DNA of 64,000 nt from Cutibacterium modestum (GTDB lineage: Bacteria > Actinomycetota > Actinomycetes > Propionibacteriales > Propionibacteriaceae): positions 744,001 through 808,000 of the forward strand of contig NZ_BJEN01000001.1 of the NCBI RefSeq assembly GCF_008326345.1. The letters are read 5' to 3'. Made by a program: the position numbers and the translations under genes. The notes beneath the pieces are model-generated. The model worked only from the letters and a program-made list of their open reading frames with translations, did no database searches and was not told the DNA's origin. Shown piece after piece: positions 18,308 to 28,220 of the stretch (positions within the stretch are counted from its first letter, which is position 1; every line of letters begins with the position of its first letter).

Positions 18308-20245
18308 GTGACGCATCCCAGTCACGCCCGCACCACTAAGCCGCTATTAGCCGCTACAGGTGTCGCCATGGCCGTCGCCGCCGCGATAATTGGGCGGCTC
18401 CGTCCCCTGGAACCTCGCCTGTTGGGCAGGGAGAATCCGGACGTCCTCACCAGCGTTCTGCATGCCGTTGTTGGAACGCTATTTTGGGCAGCCCTGGTGT
18501 GGACGCTAGCAGAGCTCACTCGCGTCACCCTGTGCTCGCCACATCGAGCGGCCATTGATTCCACCCATACTCGCGGCCATCAAGCATGGCTGGCCGCACA
18601 GATATGGGCCATACTGGCCCTACTGATGATCCCCCTGGAATCCGCTGATTCCGCCGGTTTGACCTTCGAGCAGGTCTTTCTTGATCTCCCGACGTACATC
18701 ACCTCTACCCCCTCTGTGGCGGCCTGGCTCGTCGTCGCAATCTTGGGGTTGGTGGTCGGCCTTCTCGCTTTGCTGACGACCCATCTCGGCGGTCTGGTGA
18801 TGGCGAGCTTGGTTACAGTCCTCGCAGCATTGCCTGTTCCCGTCACCGGGGCGATTTCGGTCGGTCTCAATCACGATTTCGCCACCGATGCCGGGGCTCT
18901 AGCCGCCGTTGGCATGACGATTGCCGCCGCTTGCGTTCTGGTCGAGACCCTTGATGGCCCCCGCCTCGCCCTCACCAACCGCCTTGTCTGGCTACAACGC
19001 ATCGGTGCTGTCGTAGCACTGACTGGGGGCATTGTCGTCACCTGGCAAGGTCAGGCTGAGCATTCCTGGGTTTCTGATCGATGGGGCGTCGCCCGTATCG
19101 TCTTGCTCGTCGCCGCAGCGTTCTGGGGCATCATCACTTGGCTGCCACGTAGCAGGATGCTGAGCTGGCTTGGGGTGATGATGGTGACCGTCATGCTGGT
19201 CGTGACGGGAGCAGCAAATCAACTCGTGCCGCCGCGCTACCTCATTGGTCAAACCCCGGCTGTCAATTACCTCGGGTATGAATTACCACAGGCCCCCACG
19301 GTCGCCACCCTGCTAGCCACTGGTCGGTCGAACATTGGTTTCTGGACCCTATCGATCCTCGGGATCGTAGGCTATTGCATCGCTGTGAAGACCCTTAAGC
19401 GTCGTGGCGAAAGCTGGTCTGGGGCACGTACCGGCTCTTGGATCGGGGCTTGGGTCGTGGTGATGTATCTGGCCAGCACCGGACTATGGGAATACTCCTC
19501 AATGCAGTTCAGCTGGCACATGCTGATTCATATGACCTTCAACATGTTGGTTCCAGCTTTACTGGTGCTGGGAGCGCCAGTGACCCTCCTGAGAGCGGTA
19601 TTGCGCACTGGAGACCAGATCAACGACGGTCTCAACGGACCCCACGACTGTCTCATGGCGGCACTGGAATGGCGTCCCACGAAGATCCTGTTTGGCCCCT
19701 TCGCCGCCTGGATCATCTTTATTGCCAGCTTCTACATCGTCTATTTCACCCCGATATTCGGCTACCTCATGCGCTACCACTGGGGGCACCAGTGGATGCT
19801 GCTGCATTTCCTGATGGCCGGTTTCATGCTCTTTGAGTACGTCATTGGCTTAGATGACCTACCAGCCTCGTTGCCCCACATTGGCCGATTGGGATTCGTC
19901 ATTACGGCTATGCCCTTCCACTCGTTCTTCGCCGTCATCACGATGAATGCCCATCAAATCATCGGCAAGAATTTTTACGAGGCGTTGTCGATTCCGTGGG
20001 TTCCCAATCTGCATGACGACCAGAACCTCGGTGGCCAGATTACCTGGGCCACCGGCGAGATCCCGATGGCACTAGTCCTCATCGCGCTGTGCGTACAGTG
20101 GTTCATCTCAGACCGTCGCGACCAGCGGCGAGTTGACGCTTCTGAAGACGCCAGCCTTGATGAGTCCCTGGCCGCCTATAATGACATGCTAGCCTTAATG
20201 GCTGGTCAGGAGATCAAGCCGGGCGGCCCGAGGAATAAGTCATGA
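18308..20245 (+). CDS. CopD-like / CtaG-like fusion: copper handling and cytochrome oxidase assembly
   Basis: 645 residues with about 14 predicted helices. The N-terminal half (about 1-310) resembles the CopD copper-resistance membrane domain. The C-terminal half (about 360-620) matches the caa3-type CtaG assembly domain, including WEYSSMQFSWHMLIHMTFNM, YFTPIFGYLMRYHWGHQWM and the MNAHQIIGKNFY region with conserved histidines. Such fusions occur in many actinobacteria and are thought to deliver copper to CuB of subunit I. GTG start with AAAGGAG upstream. It overlaps the copper ATPase gene by 4 bp, which supports a shared copper role. Confidence 0.85.
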   Translation: MTHPSHARTTKPLLAATGVAMAVAAAIIGRLRPLEPRLLGRENPDVLTSVLHAVVGTLFWAALVWTLAELTRVTLCSPHRAAIDSTHTRGHQAWLAAQIWAILALLMIPLESADSAGLTFEQVFLDLPTYITSTPSVAAWLVVAILGLVVGLLALLTTHLGGLVMASLVTVLAALPVPVTGAISVGLNHDFATDAGALAAVGMTIAAACVLVETLDGPRLALTNRLVWLQRIGAVVALTGGIVVTWQGQAEHSWVSDRWGVARIVLLVAAAFWGIITWLPRSRMLSWLGVMMVTVMLVVTGAANQLVPPRYLIGQTPAVNYLGYELPQAPTVATLLATGRSNIGFWTLSILGIVGYCIAVKTLKRRGESWSGARTGSWIGAWVVVMYLASTGLWEYSSMQFSWHMLIHMTFNMLVPALLVLGAPVTLLRAVLRTGDQINDGLNGPHDCLMAALEWRPTKILFGPFAAWIIFIASFYIVYFTPIFGYLMRYHWGHQWMLLHFLMAGFMLFEYVIGLDDLPASLPHIGRLGFVITAMPFHSFFAVITMNAHQIIGKNFYEALSIPWVPNLHDDQNLGGQITWATGEIPMALVLIALCVQWFISDRRDQRRVDASEDASLDESLAAYNDMLALMAGQEIKPGGPRNKS

Positions 20246-22485
20246 GCACGGCCACGGTGAATCCCTCAAATGAGGAGCAAACCGTCCTGCATCCGCCGGT
20301 GCAATTGCAAATCGGTGGGATGACCTGTGCAGCGTGCGCCACAACGATCGAAAAAAGGCTGTCCCGTATCGACGGAGTGCACGTGAGCGTCAATTTCGCC
20401 TCTGAGCAGGCGACGGTAACGGGTATGGGCGTCGAAGATGCAATAGCCGCCGTCAAGGATGCCGGTTATACCGCAGCCTTGCTCTCTAACGTCGATCTAG
20501 CAGCTGAGGCAGAGCGGCGCATTACCACGCTGAGGCACCGTCTCATCGTAGCTGTGCTACTAACTTTGCCCCTCATGGACATCGGCCTGGTCTTAGCCCT
20601 GGAACCACAATTACGATTCCCTGCGTGGGACTGGCTACTCGTTGTCCTCTCCCTACCGGTGGTTTTCTGGTCGGCGTGGCCATTCCACAAGGCCACGTGG
20701 TCAAACTTGCGCCACGGTGTGACCTCGATGGACACCTTGGTTTCGCTAGGTGTGTTGTCCTCCTTCGGGTGGTCATTTATCTCCATCCTCATTGGCGCTC
20801 AGGATCGAAAGGGGTACTGGCTGGGCTACGGCATCATCCCGGCAGGGGCTGACACCCTCTACCTTCACGTCGCTGCCGGGGTGACCTGCTTTCTGCTAGC
20901 TGGACGCTATTTTGAAGCTCGCGCCAAGAGGTCGGCGAGGTCTGTGCTGACAGCTTTAAGGCAGCTAGCAGCCAAGAATGCGCGGATACTGCATGACGGG
21001 GTCGAAACCATCATTCCCGTCGAACAGCTGCGCACGGGCGATCTGTTCGTCACTTTGGCCGGAGAGATCCTGGCCGCCGATGGCGAGGTCGTTGAGGGAT
21101 CCTCCAGTATTGACACGTCGATGATGACCGGCGAGCCGATGCCCACCGGCATCACCGTCGGGTCGATGGTACTCGGCGGAACGATGAATCTCACCGGGCG
21201 GATCGTGGCTAGAGCCACCGGAGTCGGTGACCACAGCCAGCTCGCCCAGATGGCGGTGCTGGCCGAGGAGGCCCAAGCCCGCAAAGCTAACGCCCAGCGT
21301 TTAGTGGACAAGGTCGTCGAGATCTTTGTGCCCGCGGTTCTTGCCATCGTCGTCTTGACCTTCTTCGGCTGGTGGATCGCCGGGGCGGGAACCCGACATG
21401 GCCTGTCGGCGGCTCTCTCGGTACTCGTTATCGCCTGCCCGTGCGCCATCGGCTTAGCAACGCCGACCGCCCTGATGGTTGGTGTCGGGCGCGGTGGTCA
21501 GCTGGGCATCCTCATTAAAGGGCCTGAAGCCTTGGCTGCGTCCGGTCGCATCGACACTGTGGTCCTCGATAAGACCGGTACTGTCACCAGCGGAGAAATG
21601 ACTCTCGTCGCAACGCTCCCGACCAACGGGCACGACGTCGATCGCGCCCACCGGTATGCGGCCGCCCTAGACCAACACTCCACCCATCCAGTGGCCAAGG
21701 CCGTGGTAGCTGCTGTCAAGGGCACCATTCCAGCCTGTTCCAGCCCCCACACCGAGGCTGGGCGCGGCATCAGTGGCGAGGTTGAAGGACACCATGTGTT
21801 GGTCGGTAACCCGGTCTTTCTCACTGAGGCAGATATCGAGGTTCCCGACGAGCTGAACCACGTAGTCGTGGAGGCAGCCGGAATAGGCCGTTCCACCATC
21901 CTGGTAGCGATCGACGGCCAAGCCGCAGCGGCCCTTGTCGTCGCTGACACCGTCAAACCCGAAGCGCCGGACGTCATCGCCCAGCTCAAGGCCATAGGGC
22001 TACGAACTATTCTGCTAACTGGCGATTCAAAAGCCGCCGCAAATGCCGTCGGAACACAACTTGGCACCGACGAAGTGCTGGCCGAAGTGCTGCCCACCAA
22101 CAAAGCCGAGGTCGTTGAGAAACTTCGCACCGAAGGCCGCGTTGTAGCCATGGTGGGTGACGGCATTAACGATGCTGCTGCGCTGGCCAGTGCCGACCTT
22201 GGCATGGCGCTCGTTACCGGCACTGATATCGCGATGCGCAGCGCCGACATCATCTGTGTGCGCCACCACCTCGGGGTCGTCCCTGACGCCATTGGGTTAT
22301 CGAAACGCACCTTGAGAACCATCCGCGGCAACCTCGCATGGGCTTTCATCTACAACATCGCCGCGATTCCGATCGCGGCCGCTGGTCTACTGAACCCGCT
22401 GATATCCGGACTTGCCATGAGCCTTTCGAGCCTCTTCGTCGTCACCCATTCACTGAGACTTCGTAACTTCAGCACACGCAGTTAA
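20242..22485 (+). CDS. Copper-translocating P1B-type ATPase
   Basis: 747 residues. An N-terminal heavy-metal-associated domain has the metal motif [16 protein letters not shown]. Helices MA/MB and six core helices follow, with the TGEP loop (MMTGEPMP), the CPC motif in [14 protein letters not shown], the phosphorylation site LDKTGT and the hinge [10 protein letters not shown]. This is the signature set of Cu(I) exporters of the CopA/CtpA/CtpV type. Translational coupling to the CtaG-like gene suggests either export of excess copper or loading of extracytoplasmic sites of the aa3 oxidase. No CsoR gene is adjacent. Confidence 0.9.
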   Translation: MSTATVNPSNEEQTVLHPPVQLQIGGMTCAACATTIEKRLSRIDGVHVSVNFASEQATVTGMGVEDAIAAVKDAGYTAALLSNVDLAAEAERRITTLRHRLIVAVLLTLPLMDIGLVLALEPQLRFPAWDWLLVVLSLPVVFWSAWPFHKATWSNLRHGVTSMDTLVSLGVLSSFGWSFISILIGAQDRKGYWLGYGIIPAGADTLYLHVAAGVTCFLLAGRYFEARAKRSARSVLTALRQLAAKNARILHDGVETIIPVEQLRTGDLFVTLAGEILAADGEVVEGSSSIDTSMMTGEPMPTGITVGSMVLGGTMNLTGRIVARATGVGDHSQLAQMAVLAEEAQARKANAQRLVDKVVEIFVPAVLAIVVLTFFGWWIAGAGTRHGLSAALSVLVIACPCAIGLATPTALMVGVGRGGQLGILIKGPEALAASGRIDTVVLDKTGTVTSGEMTLVATLPTNGHDVDRAHRYAAALDQHSTHPVAKAVVAAVKGTIPACSSPHTEAGRGISGEVEGHHVLVGNPVFLTEADIEVPDELNHVVVEAAGIGRSTILVAIDGQAAAALVVADTVKPEAPDVIAQLKAIGLRTILLTGDSKAAANAVGTQLGTDEVLAEVLPTNKAEVVEKLRTEGRVVAMVGDGINDAAALASADLGMALVTGTDIAMRSADIICVRHHLGVVPDAIGLSKRTLRTIRGNLAWAFIYNIAAIPIAAAGLLNPLISGLAMSLSSLFVVTHSLRLRNFSTRS

Positions 22486-22495
22486 ACTGACCCGC

Positions 22496-23536
22496 GTGAG
22501 TGTCGAAGCAGACGGTAGGAAGCTCCTCCGAATCGAGGTCAAGAATTCCCAAACGCCCATCGAGGACAAGCCCCGCTGGATTAGGACACGAGCCACGATG
22601 GGCCCAGAATACCGCGACATGCGACGCCGAATGATCGACGGAGACCTGCACACCGTGTGTCAAGAAGCTGGCTGCCCTAACATCTTCGAGTGCTGGGAAG
22701 ACCGGGAGGCCACCTTCCTCATCGGGGGCGACCACTGCACCCGCCGATGTGACTTTTGCCAAATCGAGTCAGCCCGGCCAGAGAGTTACGATCGGGACGA
22801 GCCGCGCCGCGTCGCAGAGTCCGTCAAGCAGATGGGGCTGCGCTACGCCACCGTCACCTCGGTGTGCCGAGACGACCTCGAGGACGAGGGAGCCTGGCTG
22901 TGTGCCGAGACGATCCGCCAGATTCACCAGGTAAACCCTAGCGTCGGCGTCGAGATGCTCGCCCAAGATTTCTCTGGCAAACAGGAACTCCTTGACGTCG
23001 TCTTCGAGGCGCGTCCGGAGGTCTTCGGCCACAACCTTGAGACGGTCCCCCGCATCTTCAGGCGCATTCGGCCTGGATTCCGCTACGACCGTTCCCTGGC
23101 CGTCTTAAACTCCGCACACGATGCCGGTCTCATCACCAAGTCGAATCTCATCCTCGGCATGGGCGAAACCCGTGAGGAAATCTCGGAATCCATGCAGGCC
23201 CTACACGATGCCAACACCGACCTGCTGACGATCACGCAGTACCTGCGCCCAAACGCCTACCTGCATCCCATCGACCGCTGGGTGGCCCCGCAGGAGTTCG
23301 ACGAATTAGCCGAAGAGGCCCGCGAGATCGGATTCGTCGGTGTAATGAGCGGACCGCTTGTGCGATCCTCCTATCGGGCTGGACGGCTCTATCGGCAGGC
23401 CATGGATGCTCGTGGCGAGCGTCCGGTGACGATCGTGACCGGGTACCGCGACGGTGCGAAACCTGCACCGTTCGCGGCCAAGGGAGAGACGGGGCGGCCT
23501 CCAAAAGCCGGGACGCGAGTCGAACGGCTCGGATGA
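22496..23536 (+). CDS. lipA: Lipoyl synthase LipA
   Basis: 346 residues. It has both Fe-S cluster motifs of the radical-SAM lipoyl synthases: the auxiliary cluster cysteines C55, C60 and C66 in [14 protein letters not shown], and the SAM cluster C81, C85 and C88 in CTRRCDFC. The C-terminal RSSYRAG motif, whose serine ligates the auxiliary cluster, is present ([14 protein letters not shown]). It inserts sulfur at C6 and C8 of octanoyl-E2. It starts 10 bp after the copper ATPase. TAAACT at 22483-22488 lies 7 nt before the GTG and could be its own leaderless promoter. Confidence 0.95.
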   Translation: MSVEADGRKLLRIEVKNSQTPIEDKPRWIRTRATMGPEYRDMRRRMIDGDLHTVCQEAGCPNIFECWEDREATFLIGGDHCTRRCDFCQIESARPESYDRDEPRRVAESVKQMGLRYATVTSVCRDDLEDEGAWLCAETIRQIHQVNPSVGVEMLAQDFSGKQELLDVVFEARPEVFGHNLETVPRIFRRIRPGFRYDRSLAVLNSAHDAGLITKSNLILGMGETREEISESMQALHDANTDLLTITQYLRPNAYLHPIDRWVAPQEFDELAEEAREIGFVGVMSGPLVRSSYRAGRLYRQAMDARGERPVTIVTGYRDGAKPAPFAAKGETGRPPKAGTRVERLG

Positions 23537-23563
23537 GGTGAGGCGACCATCCCTGCATCAGAG

Positions 23564-23937
23564 CTACAACATCAAATAGCCAACCCAACGCTTCAAGGTC
23601 GTCGGGAATGGGCCATCGCAGAATGGTTCCGGCACGACGGGTGCGGTACCTATCCTCTCGACGTCATGTCCTAGCGCCTCAGCCGTGAAAGGACCTAACC
23701 AGCTCGGCGTAGCTCCAGGCAGATCAGTGGTGACATCCCGCATGCCATCAATCGTGGAGAAATCCATCGTCCGCTTCGAGTCGACAACTCTATTGCCACG
23801 ACATCCCGTAGGCCAGGATCAGCAAAAGCCCAACCATCAAAGTCTAGAATGGAGTGAACTGGGACAAACCACTCGACATCCACCTGGGCCGAAGGAAGCA
23901 ACCTCATCATCGCGACGGTGTCTGCCACGATGAACAT
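23564..23937 (-). pseudogene. Frameshifted remnant of an unrecognised gene
   Basis: Two minus-strand frames join into one plausible protein. MFIVADTVAMMRLLPSAQVD (from 23937) runs on through EWFVPVHSILDFDGWAFAD to VAIELSTRSGR near 23770. The neighbouring frame then gives MDFSTIDGMRDVTTDLPG and continues to RIGTAPVVPEPFCDGPFPTT with the stop at 23564. A one-base change at about 23765-23775 separates them. I do not recognise the family. The coding impression comes from amino-acid composition, so confidence is modest. Confidence 0.35.
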
Positions 23938-24405
23938 CGGTTGCTGCCCGGACTCCGCCTGAGCATGCGGTTTATCTATGGCAATTTACTGACGCAACTG
24001 CCCCACGCTCACCACCTTGGAAGGCATGCACATCTTAATACCCCGACCTCGACCCAATCATTCCCTCTCCTTGCCCACAACCAGACGCGGACTCTGGCCT
24101 TCCGCTCCTTGACGGACTCCAACTCCCACCATCCGCGGACATCGATGGCGTCAGGGGACCATGTGAATGATGCGTCTTATCCACCTTTGAAACGAAAACG
24201 GCCACATATCTCATTGCTTTCATACGCACCCTGTCAAGAATTGGAGACACCCCGCAGCAAACGCCTTGGTCGAACGACTCCCCATCACGAGCAGCATGAT
24301 CACCAGCAGACCCGGTTTTATGCTTCACACTGAAAATATGTACCGAAATTCCAACCAATATCAATCAAACGCATTGGCTCAATCAGCGATGGCCATTGGA
24401 GCGCT

Positions 24406-24780
24406 TCATTGACTCAACTTGACCAATCCGGTGCCATGCACACGCGTGATAATGGGGTTAACCTGAGCACGCACCCGACGCCCGATTGCGAGGAGATTAG
24501 GCCCGAAGACCAAATGCTCCACACTAGGATACACCCGTCCATATCGTGGGCACCTCAGGGCAGATTCTCGGCAAGGCACCTTCACCAGTTCTTTACCCCC
24601 AAGATTACGAGACGGAAGATCTCGAACCGCCCGCGCATTGACGTCGTCTTTGATGTATTGGGCATGCCATCTGGTCACGTCTGCAATAAGCCTGGACGGG
24701 TCGACGCACCGTCGTCGCCATCACCACACGAGGCTCCCCTGCCGGAACGGCGTACTCCTTAATCGCAGCTCCAACAAATG
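24406..24780 (-). pseudogene. Probable decayed gene upstream of the CAMP factor
   Basis: On the minus strand, FVGAAIKEYAVPAGEPRVVM is followed in another frame by VDPSRLIADVTRWHAQYIKD and DDVNARAVRDLPSRNLGG, then by weakly protein-like sequence. The change of frame near 24715 and the lack of a start codon suggest a degraded gene. No family could be named. The rest of 23.94-24.40 kb shows nothing recognisable. Confidence 0.3.
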
Positions 24781-24807
24781 TTGGCGGCGTACACGTCGTT
24801 CGCCACA

Positions 24808-24836
24808 CTGACCCCCACCCAAATATCCGATATACT
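24808..24836 (+). promoter_or_regulatory. Candidate sigma70-type promoter of the CAMP factor gene
   Basis: CTGACC at 24808-24813 and TATACT at 24831-24836 are separated by 17 nt. The -10 matches the consensus at five of six positions. The start of transcription would fall near 24843, leaving a 5' leader of about 43 nt with GGAG before the CAMP factor ATG. Confidence 0.5.
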
Positions 24837-24885
24837 TCGGCTGCCTCGACCGGGGCATCCGTAACCAATAGAACGGAGAACCTCC

Positions 24886-25689
24886 ATGAAGAAGACCCAT
24901 CTTGTAACTCCCCTCCTTGTCGGCGCGATGCTCATGCCAGCGGCGCTTTCTGCTCCCAGCGCCCACGCCGTCGAGCCGACGGCGACCATCTCGGCGACCA
25001 GCACCCACGACCTCTCAGCCAGCGATGCTCGCAATAGCATTCAGCTTCTGAACGCACGTATTACGACCCTTCAGTCGGTACAGAAATCCGCCCCCGGTTC
25101 TGACTACTCTGATCAGATCCGCGATCTTCTCAAGGCCGCCTTCAACCTGCGTGGCCTCATCGAGGCCCTCGCCCATGGAGGAATCCCGTTCTACGACCCG
25201 TCGACGATCATGCCAAGGATCAAGCTGGTCGCCACCACTATTGACACCATTCACACTGCTACGACCACTCTCCAGAACAAGGTTCGCCCCGCCCACGTCG
25301 AACTCGGTCTCGAAGTCACCAAGGCCGTCCTGCTGACCGCCAACCCAGCGTCCACCGTCAAGGAGCTCGACGCCGAGGGCGCCGCCCTCAAGGCTCGCCT
25401 GGCGAAGGTCTCGCAGTACCCCGACCTCACCCCGAATGACGTTGCCACTGTGTACGTGCGCGCCAACTTCAGTAAAACAATCTGGCAGGTGCGCGCCGAC
25501 CGTCACCAGTACATCCTTGGCCACAAGAGCGCCGCAGTGTACAAGACGCTCAATCGTGCCATCACCAAGGCCGTCGGCGTTCGACTGGACCCAAGGGCGA
25601 CCGTAGGGAACATCCAGGCTGCACGCACCGAGCTTCTTGCGGCCTATCAGACAGCACTTCATTCCCCCGATGTCAAGAAGGCTGCCTGA
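24886..25689 (+). CDS. CAMP factor (secreted co-haemolysin)
   Basis: 267 residues. A signal peptide (MKKTHLVTPLLVGAMLMPAA, cleaved after APSAHA near residue 28) leads a mainly helical CAMP-factor domain of about 230 residues (Pfam CAMP factor family). CAMP factors are secreted pore-forming proteins that enhance sphingomyelinase-dependent lysis of host cells. C. acnes carries several paralogues, and the one beside the sialic-acid genes is usually called CAMP factor 2; that paralogue label is recalled knowledge, not shown here. The gene has its own promoter and a strong terminator, so it is a single transcription unit. Confidence 0.9.
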   Translation: MKKTHLVTPLLVGAMLMPAALSAPSAHAVEPTATISATSTHDLSASDARNSIQLLNARITTLQSVQKSAPGSDYSDQIRDLLKAAFNLRGLIEALAHGGIPFYDPSTIMPRIKLVATTIDTIHTATTTLQNKVRPAHVELGLEVTKAVLLTANPASTVKELDAEGAALKARLAKVSQYPDLTPNDVATVYVRANFSKTIWQVRADRHQYILGHKSAAVYKTLNRAITKAVGVRLDPRATVGNIQAARTELLAAYQTALHSPDVKKAA

Positions 25690-25722
25690 GTCAGAACGCA
25701 CTCACTAATTGACATCAACACT

Positions 25723-25758
25723 CGGTGCCTTGCCCGCCTGCGTACGGGCAAGGCACCG
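25723..25758 (+). terminator. Intrinsic terminator of the CAMP factor gene
   Basis: A perfect 14-bp stem, CGGTGCCTTGCCCG at 25723-25736 and CGGGCAAGGCACCG at 25745-25758, with an 8-nt loop. It lies 34 bp past the stop and is followed by TTCTGTGCTG. Confidence 0.8.
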
Positions 25759-26566
25759 TTCTGTGCTGTGCAGAAGATGATTGTCTTTACACGAGCCGCC
25801 TGCAGCAACATATGTCTTCTCTCCAAGGCGGTGGGCACTGCTGCTACCACCCTCACCCCTTGGGACAACTCACCGGACGTTTCCGGTGAGCTCGCCGCAC
25901 AGCTTCGACAATGTCCATTCAGAGGGAGAGCTCAATCGGATAGGCGCGCGAATTCGCCACATAGTTGGCCGCGTAGACGGGGATACCGGCCACCACGCGA
26001 TGGGGTTCCGCCTACAGCGTGCCAACCTCGACCGTAAACCCACTGACTTTGACATGAATACCCAACACCGATGTCATCGTCACAGCCCTTCGGCAAAAAC
26101 TACTCCGAGCGAGCCCGCCCCGAAACCATCCCATAGGGGACGACGACCGTGGGGATGCGCCTCGATACCCGGGATCACAACGACGTTCAGCACCATGTCG
26201 AGACCCACTTGAACGGCGCCATTGTCCAAACAGCTACCACCTCACGCAAGATCACAGCATAATCGGCTACCACCGCCGTAGGCACGCTCAGCACCTTGCG
26301 CCAGGTCGCTCAGCGTACTAATCGACATGCCCACTTGCACAGCGCGGACGATACAGATCCGCCAACCACGAGATCATCATGTCAAGGACGTACGTACGCG
26401 GCACCGTAAGCTCCTGCAACCCATGTATTCAACACAGTCCAACTGGGTCGCCAAACCCGACCCACAGAAATCGCGTCGACGATCACGGATCACCGCCACC
26501 GATCATTTTGCGTGAGCGACCGGGAACATCGGCTTGCCAACATATCGGCGACCACCTATCTTCAAG
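25759..26566. other. 800-bp region with minus-strand coding remnants
   Basis: No intact gene is seen. The minus strand gives protein-like fragments in shifting frames: MSISTLSDLAQGAERAYGGG (from about 26330), VLNVVVIPGIEAHPHGRRPL continuing to WDGFGAGSLGVVFAEGL, then IPVYAANYVANSRAYPIEL near 25970. In-frame stops and frame changes lie between them. The fragments suggest a decayed gene of unknown family that ran opposite to the CAMP factor gene. Confidence 0.35.
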
Positions 26567-26584
26567 ACGTTGGACGTCTAACGT
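26567..26584. promoter_or_regulatory. Candidate operator upstream of nanT
   Basis: The 18-bp sequence ACGTTGGACGTCTAACGT is an inverted repeat with a single mismatched pair, centred on GACGTC. It ends 31 bp before the nanT ATG. Position and symmetry fit a repressor site for a sialic-acid-responsive regulator, but no regulator gene is adjacent and the assignment is inference. Confidence 0.4.
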
Positions 26585-26615
26585 ACTTCCCGGATCAACG
26601 ACGATTGGGGGGCTC

Positions 26616-28148
26616 ATGGCCAGCTCGGATGACATCATCACCATCAAAGAAATGGGTGACAAGAGGCCATGGTGGCAGTACTTGGACGCCACCAAGTGGA
26701 AGCTGTTCATTGCCGCCCTCATCGGCGTCACCCTTGACGGCTACGACTTCGTGCTCATCACCCTGGCGCTTCCAGAGATCAAGGCAACCTTCGATCTTAC
26801 CTTAGTGCAAAGCGCCGCGCTGGTGTCAGCTGCCTTCATCACCCGGTGGTTGGGCGGACTGATCCTGGGTGGTGTTGGCGACAGGTTCGGACGCAAGCCG
26901 GCCATGATCATCGCGACCGTGCTGTTCGCAATCGGCTCGCTCCTCATGGGATTCTCGCCGAACTTCATGTTCCTGTTCGTCATGCGTATGGTCGTCGGTT
27001 TCGCCATGGCCGGAGAATATGGGTCATCGGCAACATATGTCATCGAATCGTGGCACCCCCGAATCCGCGGCAAGGCATCATCGTTTCTGTTATCCGGCTA
27101 TGCGATAGGTGCCATTTTGGCCGTTCAGGTAGACAAATACTTAGTCCCATGGGCCAACAGTTGGCATACCGGATGGGGCTGGCGGGCCCTGTTCATCACC
27201 GGGGTCGTACCCATCGCAGTGGCACTGTACATGCGACGTCGCCTCCCCGAAGCTAGCGACTGGGAAACGGCGAAGTCACGCAACCGGAGAGAATCGTCTG
27301 AATCGCGTGACGCGTTCCAGGTGCTGTTCAGCGGAAGGCGCATGTCCCTGAATATCACGCTCGTCATCGCGACGATGGCAGGCCTACTGGCCATCTTCGC
27401 TCTCAACATTCTCACCTTCTGGGGTGTCTTCGCCGTGGCCGCAACCTGTGGTGCCATCTTCGTGTGTCTCATCGTGCAATTCGATCCTCGACGCTGGGTC
27501 ATCGGCATCGGAATCATGATCGTCATTCTCTCTGCCTTCATGTACGGATGGCCCATCCTTGGACTCTTACCGACGTACCTCAAGGGTGCCGGGTATGCAG
27601 CGTCCACCGTCGCAAATATGTTGACGGTCGCACAATTCGGCAACATGATCGGTTACTTCGTCGCAGGCTTCATGGGAGACTTGATAGGAATGCGCAAGTG
27701 GTACTTCACGAGCATTCTCATCGCACAAGTCATCGTGTTCCCCCTGTTCTTTGCGGGAATCAAGTCAGCGTGGCTCATCGGGCTTCTGCTGTTTTTCAAC
27801 CAGTTGTTCGGCCAAGGCATTTCAGGACTGGCCCCTCGCTGGGTGTCGAGCTACTTCCCTGTCGAGCAGCGAGCTGCGGGAGTGGGGTTCATCTACAACG
27901 TCGGAGCTCTCGGCGGCGCAATCGGACCGGTCATGCGCGCCTCACTGGCCAAGGGCTACGGCCTGGGATCGGCGCTGGGGGTGTTGTCCGTAGGCTTCGG
28001 CCTGATAGTCGTCCTTGGCGTCGGGCTTAATCTTCCACGCAAGCTCCAAGCCCTCATCAATCCGAAGGTCGTCCGTCCCGAGGACGGGGACGACCGGTAT
28101 ATCAACAGCGAGGACCTTTCGAGCGAGTTCGCGTCCGGCGGGTGCTGA
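26616..28148 (+). CDS. nanT: MFS sialic acid transporter, NanT-like
   Basis: 510 residues with 12 main predicted helices and two extra hydrophobic segments in the central loop. It carries the MFS signature GDRFGRKPAM after helix 2 and DGYDFVLITLALPEI in helix 1, as in NanT and related sugar/acid:H+ symporters. NanT is about 496 residues in E. coli and likewise has two additional central helices. The ATG at 26616 follows TTGGGGGG; the frame is open upstream, but that part is not protein-like. Two sialidase genes follow on the same strand, 72 bp and 2.4 kb downstream, which supports sialic acid or a sialoside as substrate. Confidence 0.8.
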   Translation: MASSDDIITIKEMGDKRPWWQYLDATKWKLFIAALIGVTLDGYDFVLITLALPEIKATFDLTLVQSAALVSAAFITRWLGGLILGGVGDRFGRKPAMIIATVLFAIGSLLMGFSPNFMFLFVMRMVVGFAMAGEYGSSATYVIESWHPRIRGKASSFLLSGYAIGAILAVQVDKYLVPWANSWHTGWGWRALFITGVVPIAVALYMRRRLPEASDWETAKSRNRRESSESRDAFQVLFSGRRMSLNITLVIATMAGLLAIFALNILTFWGVFAVAATCGAIFVCLIVQFDPRRWVIGIGIMIVILSAFMYGWPILGLLPTYLKGAGYAASTVANMLTVAQFGNMIGYFVAGFMGDLIGMRKWYFTSILIAQVIVFPLFFAGIKSAWLIGLLLFFNQLFGQGISGLAPRWVSSYFPVEQRAAGVGFIYNVGALGGAIGPVMRASLAKGYGLGSALGVLSVGFGLIVVLGVGLNLPRKLQALINPKVVRPEDGDDRYINSEDLSSEFASGGC

Positions 28149-28220
28149 ATCGACGGCCAGAACACACATTCATAATCTCCAAGCAGAATGAAGTAAGAAA
28201 GCCACGAAGAGACGTCAACC

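Noticed and set aside
21498..22349. 283-codon minus-strand open frame
   Set aside because: Antisense to the copper ATPase; no ribosome site, and its Ser/Thr-rich composition is typical of shadow frames.
26379..26615. N-terminal extension of NanT
   Set aside because: The extra residues are not protein-like, and the operator-like palindrome at 26567 would fall inside the coding region.
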